Source: Setophaga petechia (taxonomy: Eukaryota; Chordata; Aves; Passeriformes; Parulidae). From it: 64,000 nt of DNA. The notes under the pieces are model-generated. The model was given only the letters and a program-made list of their open reading frames with translations. It was not told where the DNA came from and made no database searches. The position numbers were made by a program, and so were the translations under genes. Each line of letters begins with the position of its first letter. The first letter of the stretch is position 1. Positions 54,592 to 64,000 of this stretch are shown here, piece after piece. The stretch is taken from contig JANCRA010000116.1 in NCBI GenBank assembly GCA_024362935.1, forward strand, positions 804,501-868,500, read 5' to 3'.

Positions 54592-55792
54592 AGCTGGGGT
54601 CACTGGGGATGGGGGCTGGGGTCACTGGGGATGGGGGCTGGGGTCACTGGGGATGGGGGGCTGGGGTCACTGGGGATGGGGGCTGGGGTCATTGGGGATG
54701 GGGGGCTGGGGATGGGAGGCTGGGGTCACTGGGGATGGGGGCTGGGGTCACTGGGGATGGGGGCTGGGGTCATTGGGGATGGGGTCACTGGGGATGGGGG
54801 CTGGGGATGGGGGGCTGGGGTCACTGGGGATGGGGGCTGGGGTCATTGGGGATGGGGTCACTGGGGATGGGGGGCTGGGGTCACTGGGGATGGGGTCACT
54901 GGGGATGGGGGCTGGGGTCACTGGGGATGGGGGCTGGGGATGGGGGCCTGGGGTCACTGGGGATGGGGGCCTGGGGTCACTGGGGATGGGGGGCTGGGGA
55001 TGGGGGCTGAGGTCATTGGGGATGGGGGCTGGGGTCACTGGGGATGGGGGCTGGGGTCACTGGGGATGGGGGCTGGGGTCATTGGGGATGGGGGGCTGGG
55101 GTCACTGGGGATGGGGGGCTGGGGATGGGGGCTGAGGTCATTGGGGATGGGGGGCTGGGGTCACTGGGGATGGGGGCTGGGGTCACTGGGGATGGGGGCT
55201 GGGGTCATTGGGGATGGGGGGCTGGGGTCACTGGGGATGGGGGGCTGGGGTCACTGGGGATGGGGGGCTGGGGATGGGGGCTGAGGTCATTGGGGATGGG
55301 GGGCTGGGGTCACTGGGGATGGGGGGCTGGGGATGGGGGCTGAGGTCATTGGGGATGGGGGGCTGGGGTCACTGGGGATGGGGGGCTGGGGATGGGGGCT
55401 GAGGTCATTGGGGATGGGGGGCTGGGGTCACTGGGGATGGGGGGCTGGGGATGGGGGCTGAGGTCATTGGGGATGGGGGGCTGGGGATGGGGGCTGAGGT
55501 CATTGGGGATGGGGGGCTGGGGTCACTGGGGATGGGGGCTGGGGTCACTGGGGATGGGGGCTGGGGTCATTGGGGATGGGGGGCTGGGGATGGGGGGCTG
55601 GGGTCACTGGGGATGGGGGGCTGGGGTCACTGGGGATGGGGGGCTGGGGATGGGGGCTGAGGTCATTGGGGATGGGGGCTGGGGTCACTGGGGATGGGGG
55701 CTGGGGTCACTGGGGATTGGGGGCTGGGGATGGGGGCTGAGGTCATTGGGGATGGGGGCTGGGGTCACTGGGGATGGGGGACTGGGGTCCTT
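54592..55792. repeat. 1.2-kb G-rich array GGGGTCACTGGGGATGGGGG
   Basis: About 60 units of CTGGGGTCACTGGGGATGGG or the shortened GGGGCTGGGGATGGGGG form, with TCATT and GAGGTCATT variants. The + (ALMS1 non-template) strand has almost continuous GGGG runs. Confidence 0.98.
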
Positions 55793-57268
55793 GAGGATGT
55801 GAGGCTGGGATCTTTGGGGGTGTGGGACTGGGGTCTTTAGGGATCTTTGGGTATCTTTGGGGTTGTGGGGCTGTGATCTTTGGGCATGTTTGTGACTGTG
55901 GGGCTGGGATCTTTGGGTATCTTTAGGAATGTGCAGTTGGGATCTTTGGGTCTCTTTGGGGATGTGGGACTGGCATCTTTGGGGATCTTTGGGGATGTGC
56001 AACTGGGATTTTTGGGATTGGGGGGCTGGGGTCTTTGGGTATCTTTGAGAATGTGCAGCTGGGATCTTTGGGGATGTGAGCCTGAGATCTCTGGGGATGT
56101 GAGGCAGGGATCTTTGGGGATCTTTGGGACTGTGGGGCTGGGATCACTGGAAATGTGAGGTTGGGATATTTGGGGATGTGAGGCTGAGATCTTTGGGGAT
56201 GTGGGGCTGGGGTCTTTGGGTATCTTTGGGGTTGTGGGGCTGTGATCTTTGGGGATCTTTGGGGTTGTGAGGCTGGGATCTTTGGGTATCTTTGGGACTG
56301 TGGGGCTGTGATCTTTGGGGATGTGAGGTTGGGATCTTTGGGACTGTGGGGCTGTGATCTTTGGGGATGTGGGGCTGTGATCTTTGGGGATGTGCAGCTG
56401 GGATCTGTGGGGATGTGCAGCTGGCATCTTTGGGGATGTACAGCTGGAATCTTTGGGTATCTTTGGGACTATGGGGCTGTGATCTTTGGCGATGTGCAGC
56501 TGGAATCTTTGGGGTTGTGAGGCAGGGATCTTTGGGTACCTTTGGGACTGTGGGGCTGTGATCTTTGGGGATGTGCAGCTGGAATCTTTGGGGTTGTGAG
56601 GCAGGGATCTTTGGGTACCTTTGGGACTGTGGGGCTGTGATCTTTGGGGATGTGCAGCTGGAATCTTTGGGTACCTTTGGGACTGTGGGGCTGTGATCTT
56701 TGGGGATGTACAGCTGGGATCTTTGGGAATGTGCAGTTTGGATCTTTGGAGATGTACAGCTGGGACCTTTGGGTACCTTTGGGACAATGGGGCTGTGATC
56801 TTTGGGGATGTGCAGCTGGAATCTTTGGGGTTGTGAGGCTGGGATCTTTGGGGATCTTTGGGACTGTGGGGCTGTGATCTTTGGGGATGTGCAGCTGGAA
56901 TCTTTGGGGATGTGCAGCTGGGATCTTTGGGGATGTGCAGCTGGGATCTTTGGGGATCTTTGGGACTGTGGGGCTGTGATCTTTGGGGATGTGCAGCTGG
57001 AATCTTTGGGGATGTGCAGCTGGGATCTTTGGGGATCTTTGGGACTATGGGGCTGTGATCTTTGGGGATGTGCAGCTGGAATCTTTGGGGATGTGCAGCT
57101 GGGATCTTTGGGGATCTTTGGGACTGTGGGGCTGTGATCTTTGGGGATGTGCAGCTGGAATCTTTGGGGATGTGCAGCTGGGATCTTTGGGGATCTTTGG
57201 GACTGTGGGGCTGTGATCTTTGGGGATGTGCAGCTGGGATCTTTGGGGATCTTTGGGACTGTGGGGCT
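55793..57268. repeat. 1.5-kb array GGGATCTTTGGGGATGTGCA
   Basis: About 65 units of GGGATCTTTGGGGATGTGCA(GCT) mixed with GGGACTGTGGGGCTGTGATC. The right part shows near-identical ~79-bp composite units (from about 56870), indicating recent expansion. It ends about 45 bp before the next ALMS1 exon. Confidence 0.97.
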
Positions 57269-57311
57269 CGCTGGCAGCTCTCAGTGCCCGTTGGTGTTTT
57301 CTCTCCCCCAG

Positions 57312-57414
57312 ATATCCTGGAGAGCAGATTCTCCCCCTGCCTGCCCCTGCTGCTGAGCCCAGCCCGGGCTGACACCTTCCTGCAGGGATCCCAGATGGAT
57401 TTCCTGCCCCTCAG
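57312..57414 (+). CDS. ALMS1: ALMS1 coding exon (human exon 4 counterpart)
   Basis: 103 bp bounded by CTCTCCCCCAG|AT and CCTCAG|GTGAGA. It enters in phase 1 (completing Asp with the preceding G), encodes ILESRFSPCLPLLLSPARAD, TFLQGSQMDFLPL, and leaves AG for the next exon. Human ALMS1 has IQDSFASPDLPLL and, after a few more residues, FHQSELSFAPL at the same intron, so F-SP-LPLL and SQ--F-PLR are conserved. Both splice sites are canonical and the open frame fits exactly. The short exon would be unconvincing alone; phase and homology on both sides make it firm. Confidence 0.92.
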
Positions 57415-58369
57415 GTGAGATGGGGGCTCCTGGGGAGGTTCTGGGCTCAGAAATGGGGTTTGGGGTGTGGGGACAGGAGGCACCTCTGGGTTCTGCCTTC
57501 AGCAGAGTTTGAGCAGGGGAGAGCAGGATGAGGCTCCTCTGAGCTTGTCATGTGAGGTACCCAGGGAAAATGGGAAAATGAGGAACTCCACCCTCTTCAG
57601 CATCTCTGGAGCCTTCTTAGACTCTGGAATAAACTTCATGAAATTTTGGGGACAAAGATCAGATTTCTGTATTTACAGGAGTAAAACATGCATGGACAGT
57701 GTTGTGTTTTCTAAATGCTGGAGCCAAATGAGTAATTTACAGTGCAAATTTGGGGTTAAATGCATAAAGAAAGAGCTGTTTCAGTAAAAGGCTTTGTCAC
57801 CTTGAACACTATTATATTTATGGAATAATATTTATTAGGCTTTGATGGTATATTTAATATAAAGGAACTATTAATTAAGCAATCCCCAATATGAGAATTA
57901 GAAATTTATAGGAATTTGTTGCTTATCTGAGACCTGGCTGCTTTTATACATTGTTTAAAAAATAATTGATATCATGAACTGAAGTAGGTGACTTTTATTA
58001 AAAAATCACAGGCAAGCTGAGATATGTGTAAGTACATGTTGCATATTTTACTTAGCTAATTTTATTTATTTATGTAACTAATAACAGCCTGTCACTAAGA
58101 AATGTTTCAGTCCTAAACAGGTGGAACAATATTGCCATACTAAGTAAAAATTAACATTATTATTATTATATTGTTTTTGAGCCTTTGTTTTATAGGAGAT
58201 TTTTGATATTTCTTTGCATTCCTTTGGGTTTTGCCCCTTTAGGGGTCACATTTATGGATATTTGTGTGAATATTGCTAACCCCCAGTTGTCACTGAAGTT
58301 CTTTTGCCTGTGATTTAAACCAGAGATGTTGGAGTAAAAGAAATGCTCAGGAATTCCCTTTTCTTGCAG
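57415..58369. other. Intron 3, unique AT-rich
   Basis: 955-bp intron without minisatellites, unlike introns 1, 2 and 4. It ends with TTTTCTTGCAG. No other feature recognised. Confidence 0.7.
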
Positions 58370-60614
58370 AGGAGTCCCGGATGTCTCTGGAGCATCCCTG
58401 GAGCGTTCAGAGCCTGCCCTCACCCATGGCACTGCATCCCTGAGGGGCCCAGCCCTGCCCAGCCCACCCCAGGAGGACCCTGGAGCTGCTGCCCAGCCTG
58501 GGGAGCCCCTGGGCAGCCAGGGGGACAATGGGGACAGTGGGGACAGTGGGGACAGTGGGGACATTGGGGACTGTGGGGACAGTGGGGACACTGGGGACAG
58601 TGGGGACAGTGGCACTGAGCAGGAGGCACCAGCCCCACCCCGGGGCAGGGGGGATCCAGCACACCCAGCTGCAGAGCAGGGGCTGGGAAAGGGGCTGGGG
58701 CAGCCCTGGAGCACAGCTGGGAGGGATGGACAGCCCTGTGGTCATAACTGTGGTCAGTCCTGTGGTCACCCCTGTGGTCACTCCTGTGGTCACCCCTGTG
58801 GTCCCTCCTGTGGTCACTCCTGTGGTCACTCCTGTGGTCAGTCCTGTGGTCACTCCTCCCAGGACAGTGATGGCCCAGCTGCTGGCTCTGAGCTCTCAGA
58901 GGAGAACAAGGAGTGCCCAGGGCAGGAGGAATCCTCCTCCTCCTCCTCCTCAGGAAACTCCTCCTACACGACTGCCCTGACCAAATTCTCTGAGAAGAGC
59001 GAGAGGGGTGTGCAGCAGGCCCAGGTGAGGGTGGCTGCCAGTGGAGCAGGAGCCCTGGAGAGGCTGGAGAAGGGCAGGAAGGTGCCTGGGCTTGCTTTGT
59101 GCCATCACTTCCCTGATGGCCTGAGGACAGGCCCTGCCAAGAGCTCATGTGCTGAAGATGCTCTGTGTGCAGCAGGTGCTGGGGCAGGCACAGGAGGGCT
59201 GCAGGAGCCTGGGGTGCAGCCCAGGGGCTCCCAGGGGCTCGGGGGCTCCCAGGGGCTGGGGGCTGTGGCTGCCCCTGAGGGGCTGCAGGGAGCTCTCCTG
59301 GGCCAGCAGCAGCCAGCAGGGACAGAGGGGACACCCAGCCTGATCCAGCCCCAGGACGCTGCCCCCTGCCCTGGGCATTGCCCAGAGCCTGCAGGGAGCA
59401 GGGATGAGCTCACTGCCTCTGACTGCTCCATCCAGAGGGGACACAAAGCCACAGAGATCTCCCCTTCCTTCAGCCTGGGGGCTGAGGGCTCCTTCTCCCT
59501 GCTCCTGCCTCAGCCCAACTTCCAGTCCACCCCAGGGCTGTTCCTCAGGAGAGCTGGGAAGGCAGAGGGGCCTGGTGGAGGCCTGGTGATGCTTTCAGAC
59601 CTTCAGACCTCTCCTTGGTGTCCCAGTGAAGAAGCCCCGGGGCCATCCCCTGTCCCTGGGGAGCTGCCCCCTCCCCAGAGTGCTGTGGCAGAGACCTGTG
59701 TGCGTTTGGAGTTGCTGAGCCTGGCATCTCCCTGCCCTGGCAGGATGCAGTCCCCCCCCTCGTTGGGGTTCCTGGAGAAGGTGGGAGCCTGGCACCTGCA
59801 GGGTGCTGCTGCCAGCAGCTCCCGTGTGCCAGGAGCATCTCCTCCTGCCAGGCAAGCCTCCAGTGCCCCTCCCAGGCCCTCAGGCTGTGCTTCAGCAGTG
59901 CAGAGAGGCCTGGCAGAGCCCAGAGGCAGTGCTGCAGGTGCCTGCAGGGGCACAGGCTCCCTGGGCAGTGTGCATTTCCCCCAGGCCGAGCTGCTGCCCG
60001 CCCTCCCTCTGAGCAGGTGCCAGTCTGACAGCACCATGAACATCCCCAGGAGCACAGCCCTGCCTGCCCTGAGCCCTGCAGCTCGGGGGGAGCACAGCCC
60101 TGCTCTGGGGGGCTCTGCCAGCCCCAGCCTGCCCGAGGGGCTGCCTGCATCCCCTGCTTTCCCTGCATCCCCTGCATCCCCTGCATCCCCTGCATCCCCT
60201 GCATCTCCTGCATCCCCCACATCCCCCACATCCCCTGCATCCCCTGCATCCCCTGCTGAGGCTGTGCACAGCAGCCCCAGGCCCAGCTCAGCCCCAGGGC
60301 TGTGTGTGGCCAGTGCTGCTCAGCTCCCCCCAAGGGATGGGATCTCCCCAGCTGAGGAGCACCAGGGCTGTGAGGAGGAGGAGGAGGCAGATCAATCCCT
60401 CAGCTTCAGTGTCCCTGCTGGGCACGGCGTCGTGGACAGCTTTGGGATCATCCCCTTGGAGAGTTTGGATGTTCCTGTTGGTCCTGAGGAGCCTCAGGGG
60501 GCCCTGGAGGTGCCCAGGCCCTGCCCCAGTGCAGGAGGGAGCAGCCCCATCCCCTCTGGAGCAGCCCTGGAGACCCCCAAGAAGGAAGAGTTGAATATTG
60601 AAGAAAGGATCCCG
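58370..60614 (+). CDS. ALMS1: ALMS1 large coding exon (human exon 5 counterpart)
   Basis: Acceptor TTTTCTTGCAG|A and donor ATCCCG|GTAAGT bound 2,245 bp. The first base completes Arg with AG of the previous exon, giving PLRGVPD (human PLRGIPD). The frame is open for 748 codons with no stop; the exon leaves in phase 0. In the assembled chain this is residues 113-861. Visible features: a Gly-Asp-Ser repeat (residues 164-194), ten Cys-Gly-x-x tetrapeptides (236-275), a Ser run then YTTALTKFSEKSERGVQQAQ, an Ala-Ser-Pro tripeptide repeat (about 705-743), a short Glu run, then a conserved-looking end LSFSVPAGHGVVDSFGIIPL and EELNIEERIP. Low-complexity, Pro/Ser/Gly-rich composition fits an intrinsically disordered centrosomal scaffold. 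It is longer than I expect for the human exon because of the amplified repeats. Confidence 0.92.
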
Positions 60615-61010
60615 GTAAGTTTGGTCCTAATTCAAACTCTGGTTCCAGAGTTACCCATTTTTCCCCAGGTTAACCATTTCTTTTCCCAGAATTACCCATT
60701 TTTTCCCCAGGTTAACCATTTCCTTTCCCAGAATTATGCATTTTCTTTCAATTCTATGGGGTTTTTTTCAGACCTTTCCATCTGTTTTTCACTTTTCCAT
60801 TCCTCCCACTGCTCTTTTAGGAGAAGATCAAATCACTGCAAGCCATGGTTTTACACAGGGCTGTGCCACAGTGAATTTCATCCATGATACTGGTCCAGCT
60901 TATCTTAAATAGAGGTGGAAAATAACTTTTAGTACTATTTAACATGGACAAAGACAGGGTTGGATATGGGAAAGGCCTCTTGTCTTTCTCGGGGTAGGTG
61001 AGTGTCAGGG
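60615..61010. other. Start of intron 4 with a short repeat
   Basis: AGAATTACCCATTTTTTCCC plus CAGGTTAACCATTTC is repeated two to three times at 60645-60740; the units end in CAG and imitate acceptors. 60740-61010 is unique; its last six bases (TCAGGG) resemble the target duplication of the LTR that follows. Confidence 0.65.
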
Positions 61011-61459
61011 TGTGGGAGATGGATTTGTAGAGAATTCTCAAAAGTGCAAACCTTTGAGACAAGAAATGCTGGTTTAGAAATGCCATGGACAGACATTGCT
61101 GAGAGAGAAATGGAACCAGAAACAAGTTTCAAAGGATGGCTTTGCAAATAAGCCTGGATAAACAGAGAGAAATAGAACTGTGGGGAAACAGAACTGTGAA
61201 AGATGCATTGTAGGGACCCACAAGGGGAAATTTTAGATGATTAACTTTAAATCATTTACAGCATGGTGTGGCTAAAGCTGATAGACCAAGAAACACTTAG
61301 GGTGTATTGTAATGAGGAAATAGTTGGATTCTGATTGTGATGGCATGAATTATAACATCTGTAATGTCTCACCCTTCTGGTGAGACTGAAAATGGAATAA
61401 AAGTTTTTGAAGCACCTCCCAGTTACCCATCTCTGGGTCAGAAAAGGTTTAATCCCACA
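61011..61459 (+). mobile_element. Solo ERV LTR, 449 bp
   Basis: Ends TGTGGGAGATGG ... TTTAATCCCACA form a terminal inverted repeat (TGTGGGA/TCCCACA). Flanking hexamers TCAGGG (61005-61010) and CCAGGG (61460-61465) differ at one base. A poly(A) signal (GGAATAAAAGTTTTTG) lies about 60 bp before the end. It shares TGTGGGA termini with the LTR at 53621-54468 but little else. No internal region. Confidence 0.8.
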
Positions 61460-62587
61460 CCAGGGGAGCAGGAGGAGACAGGAGGGAGGGCTGGTGGCTC
61501 TCTCAAAGATCAGGCTGTCCTTGTCCAAATGTGAGGGTCAGGCTCAGGTGCTCAGTGAGGAGAGCTGAACCCCCCCAGCTCTGCAGGAGCAGCAAACCCA
61601 ACCTGACTCCTTGGAAATGAAATTTCTTTATTCCTGTGATTCTCTCACTCTGTTTTTTCACTTTGCTCCAGTTTCTGAGGCTTCAATTCTGAATTCTTGA
61701 TGTGTTCCTCACCTCCAGACCCTCTTCATGCCTTCCCTCCTTTCTGCCCTCTGTGGCTGATCCAGGTTTTTCCTGGTGGGGCTGGAGCCAGGGGAGAGCC
61801 CTGTGCTGCACCTTCAGGGCACTGATAGCTGGGAGTGCTGGAGCAAATGAGATGCAGATTTATGGTAATGACAAACATGGAATTATCCTCTGAGTAAGAG
61901 GCTGCTCCTCTCACAAGATGACTCCATAATCACCAGGTCTTTGGGAATGTGCTCTGGAAGCTCTTCTCACTCTGTTGTCTCTGCAAACCCGTGGTGAAAC
62001 AAATATAAATATTGGAGGGAGGGTGTTTGGAATGGAATTCATGAGACAGAGAGATGACTTCTGTTCCTGGCTATAATTACACACTCTCCAGCCTGGCTCT
62101 GGGGAGTGCTGCTCCCATCAATCCCTGGAAAGTAAAGGAGGTCAGGTCACTTATCTGGCTGTTAATGTGGAAGTTTATGATAAATTCATAGGAAATGGAG
62201 CTGACTGTGATGTGTAAGGTAATTTATTTCATTTTCCTGGCTAGTTTAGGACATAGTGTGGATGAGTTGAAATTAATTTGCCCTACAGGTGATGAAGCCA
62301 AGGAAAATTTTGGCTGTTTTTTTCCTGCATATAACATCTGTGTGTAAACCAGCTCTGACAAAAGTGCTCCCAGCTATTTGCCTGGAAGGTTTGACCCAAC
62401 TTGTCCTAAAAAATGAGGAGATTCCCTGCTGCTGCTGCTGCCTGGAGTTCCTGAGCCTGCCAGTGTTTCCTGAGCAGCAGCTGAGTGGGGAGGGAGAAGG
62501 CTTTGAACCCAAACCTTTGTGTTTTTAGCCAAAACCTTTGTGCTTGTGTGGAGATGGAGTTTCCAGCAGGGGACTGGAGCTCAGGCT
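61460..62587. other. Intron 4 unique DNA
   Basis: Moderately AT-rich with no exon, array or recognised transposon. Confidence 0.5.
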
Positions 62588-62645
62588 GCCCTGGGCAGTG
62601 CAGTGCCCACTCCTGCAGTGCCCAGTGTGCCAGGAGAGCTCAGGA
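62588..62645 (+). pseudogene. Decayed copy of the next ALMS1 exon's start
   Basis: CCCTGGGCAGTGCAGTGCCC then ACTCCTGCAGTGCCCAG matches 63848-63884, but the acceptor and the GTGTACCTGCAGAA portion are missing. It sits immediately left of the tandem array, and a third copy sits at the array's right edge. Confidence 0.7.
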
Positions 62646-63830
62646 TGCTCCCTGCCCTGAGTGCTGATTGTTCCTGATCCACCCTGCCCTGAGTGCTGAT
62701 TGTTCCTGATCCACCCTGCCCTGAGTGCTGATTGTTCCTGATCCCTCCTGCCCTCAGTGCTGATTGTTCCTGATCCACCCTGCCCTGAGTGCTGATTGTT
62801 CCTGATCCACCCTGCCCTGAGTGCTGATTGTTCCTGATCCCTCAGTGCTGATTGTTCCTGATCCATCCCTGTCCTGAGTGCTGATTGTTCCTGATCCACC
62901 CTGCCCTGAGTGCTGATTGTTCCTGATCCCTCCTGCCCTCAGTGCTGACTGTTCCTGATCCCTCAGTGCTGACTGTTCCTGATCCCTCAGTGCTGATTGT
63001 TCCTGATCCCTCAGTGCTGATTGTTCCTGATCTCTCAGTGCTGACTGTTCCTGATCCCTCAGTGCTGATTGTTCCTGATCCCTCAGTGCTGATTGTTCCT
63101 GATCCCTCAGTGCAGATTGTTCCTGATCCATCCCTGCCCTGAGTGCTGATTGTTCCTGATCCATCCTGCCCTCAGTGCTGATTGTTCCTGATCCATGGCT
63201 GCCCTCAGTGCTGATTGTTCCTGATCCATCCCTGCCCTGAGTGCTGATTGTTCCTGATTCCTCAGTGCTGATTGTTCCTGATCCACCCTGCCCTGAGTGC
63301 TGATTGTTCCTGATCCCTCAGTGTTGATTGTTCCTGATCCCTCAGTGTTGATTGTTCCTGATCTCTCAGTGCTGATTGTTCCTGATCCCTCAGTGCTGAT
63401 TGTTCCTGATCCATCCCTGCCCTGAGTGCTGATTGTTCCTGATCCCTCAGTGCTGATTGTTCCTGATCCATCCCTGCCCTGAGTGCTGATTGTTCCTGAT
63501 CCATCCCTGCCCTGAGTGCTGATTGTTCCTGATCCCTCGGTGCTGATTGTTCCTGATCCCTCAGTGCAGATTGTTCCTGATCCATCCCTGCCCTGAGTGC
63601 TGATTGTTCCTGATCCATCCCTGCCCTGAGTGCTGATTGTTCCTGATCCATCCTGCCCTGAGTGCTGATTGTTCCTGATCTCTCAGTGCAGATTGTTCCT
63701 GATCCATCCCTGCCCTCAGTGCAGATTGTTCCTGATCCATCCTGCTCTTGGTGCTGATTGTTCCTGATCCCTGAGTGCAGATTGTTCCTGATCCATCCCT
63801 GCCCTGGGTGCTGACTGTCCCTGTTCCCTC
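62646..63830. repeat. 1.2-kb array GTGCTGATTGTTCCTGATCC
   Basis: About 38 units of GTGCTGATTGTTCCTGATCC plus either CTCA (24-26 bp) or (AT)CCCTGCCCTGA (35-37 bp). It ends in a slightly diverged unit whose GACTGTCCCTGTTCCCTCCC serves as the pyrimidine tract of the acceptor at 63834. Confidence 0.97.
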
Positions 63831-63834
63831 CCAG

Positions 63835-63900
63835 GTGTACCTGCAGAACCTGGGCAGTGCAGTGCCCCTCCTGCAGTGCCCAGCATGGCAGGGATGCTGA
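63835..63900 (+). CDS. ALMS1: Exon-like copy of the ALMS1 next-exon start, closed by a stop
   Basis: A good acceptor (TTCCCTCCCAG|GTG) joins in phase 0 to the preceding donor, giving RIP|VYLQNLGSAVPLLQCPAWQ, then GlyCys and TGA at 63898. Compared with the copy at 63959 it lacks one C in a C-run, so its frame diverges after VYLQNLGSAVP. If spliced in, it would truncate the protein at about residue 883. It is probably a duplicate, unused or alternatively used, but I cannot exclude that it is the true exon and that the stop reflects assembly error. Confidence 0.5.
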   Translation: MYLQNLGSAVPLLQCPAWQGC

Positions 63901-63958
63901 GGGTGCCCCCCTGCCCTCAGTGCTGACTGTCCCTGTTCCCCTGTTCCCCTGCCAGGTG

Positions 63959-64000
63959 TACCTACAGAACCTGGGCAGTGCAGTGCCCCCTCCTGCAGTG
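63959..64000 (+). CDS. ALMS1: ALMS1 next coding exon, partial (cut by window end)
   Basis: Acceptor CCCCTGTTCCCCTGCCAG|GTG. Reads VYLQNLGSAVPPPAV in phase 0 from the previous donor, open to the last base of the window. The protein would continue EERIP|VYLQNLG. The following ALMS1 exons, including the large repeat-bearing exon and the C-terminal ALMS motif, should lie to the right. Favoured over the 63835 copy because its frame stays open. Confidence 0.6.

Noticed and set aside
55837..57483. 548-codon minus-strand Pro/Ser/Lys-rich frame opposite ALMS1 intron 2 and exon
   Set aside because: Complement of the GGGATCTTTGGGG array; overlaps the true sense exon at 57312-57414.

Overview
The window looks like nuclear DNA from a songbird (passerine). 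The evidence is many 3'-truncated CR1 LINE copies, several solo ERV long terminal repeats (two of a type I recognise as widespread in passerines), and spliced genes with canonical GT/AG introns. It is unusually dense in minisatellites: more than 50 separate tandem arrays fill well over half of the sequence. That density and the high GC suggest a microchromosome or subtelomeric setting (inference).

I can support one real protein-coding gene: the 5' part of ALMS1, the centrosome and ciliary basal-body protein mutated in human Alstrom syndrome, on the + strand. A CpG-island promoter (about 34376-34881) leads to exon 1 (34882-34950; Met, then a Glu/Gln run). Three further exons follow at 45823-45988, 57312-57414 and 58370-60614. 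All splice phases fit (0, 1, 2, 0) and give 861 uninterrupted codons. Identification rests on matches to the ALMS1 N-terminus: an LPxLEEG(L/I)L block, an SPL...SP.LPLL block spanning an intron, and F.PLRG(V/I)PD spanning the next intron. The next exon begins at 63959, or at a near-identical upstream copy at 63835, and runs off the end of the window. I found no counterpart of the human exon 2 segment.

Layout: 1-34 kb is intergenic. It holds back-to-back minisatellites, CR1 fragments, three solo LTRs and short unique stretches, and no coding region I can defend. From 34.4 to 35 kb lie the promoter and exon 1. Intron 1 (35-45.8 kb) is a chain of arrays ending in a 2.1-kb TGATGA array that reaches the splice acceptor. 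Intron 2 (46-57.3 kb) has more arrays, an amplified CR1, an 848-bp LTR and a 2.7-kb G-rich array block. Intron 3 is short, AT-rich and unique. Exon 58370-60614 contains three amplified coding repeats. Intron 4 (60.6-63.8 kb) has a solo LTR and a 1.2-kb array that carries copies of the next exon's start.

The many long open frames elsewhere are products of stop-free tandem repeats, not genes. I saw no CRISPR, operon, phage or prokaryotic system. The notable biology is the invasion of ALMS1 by tandem repeats, including its exons and splice sites, and the birth of minisatellites inside CR1 elements.
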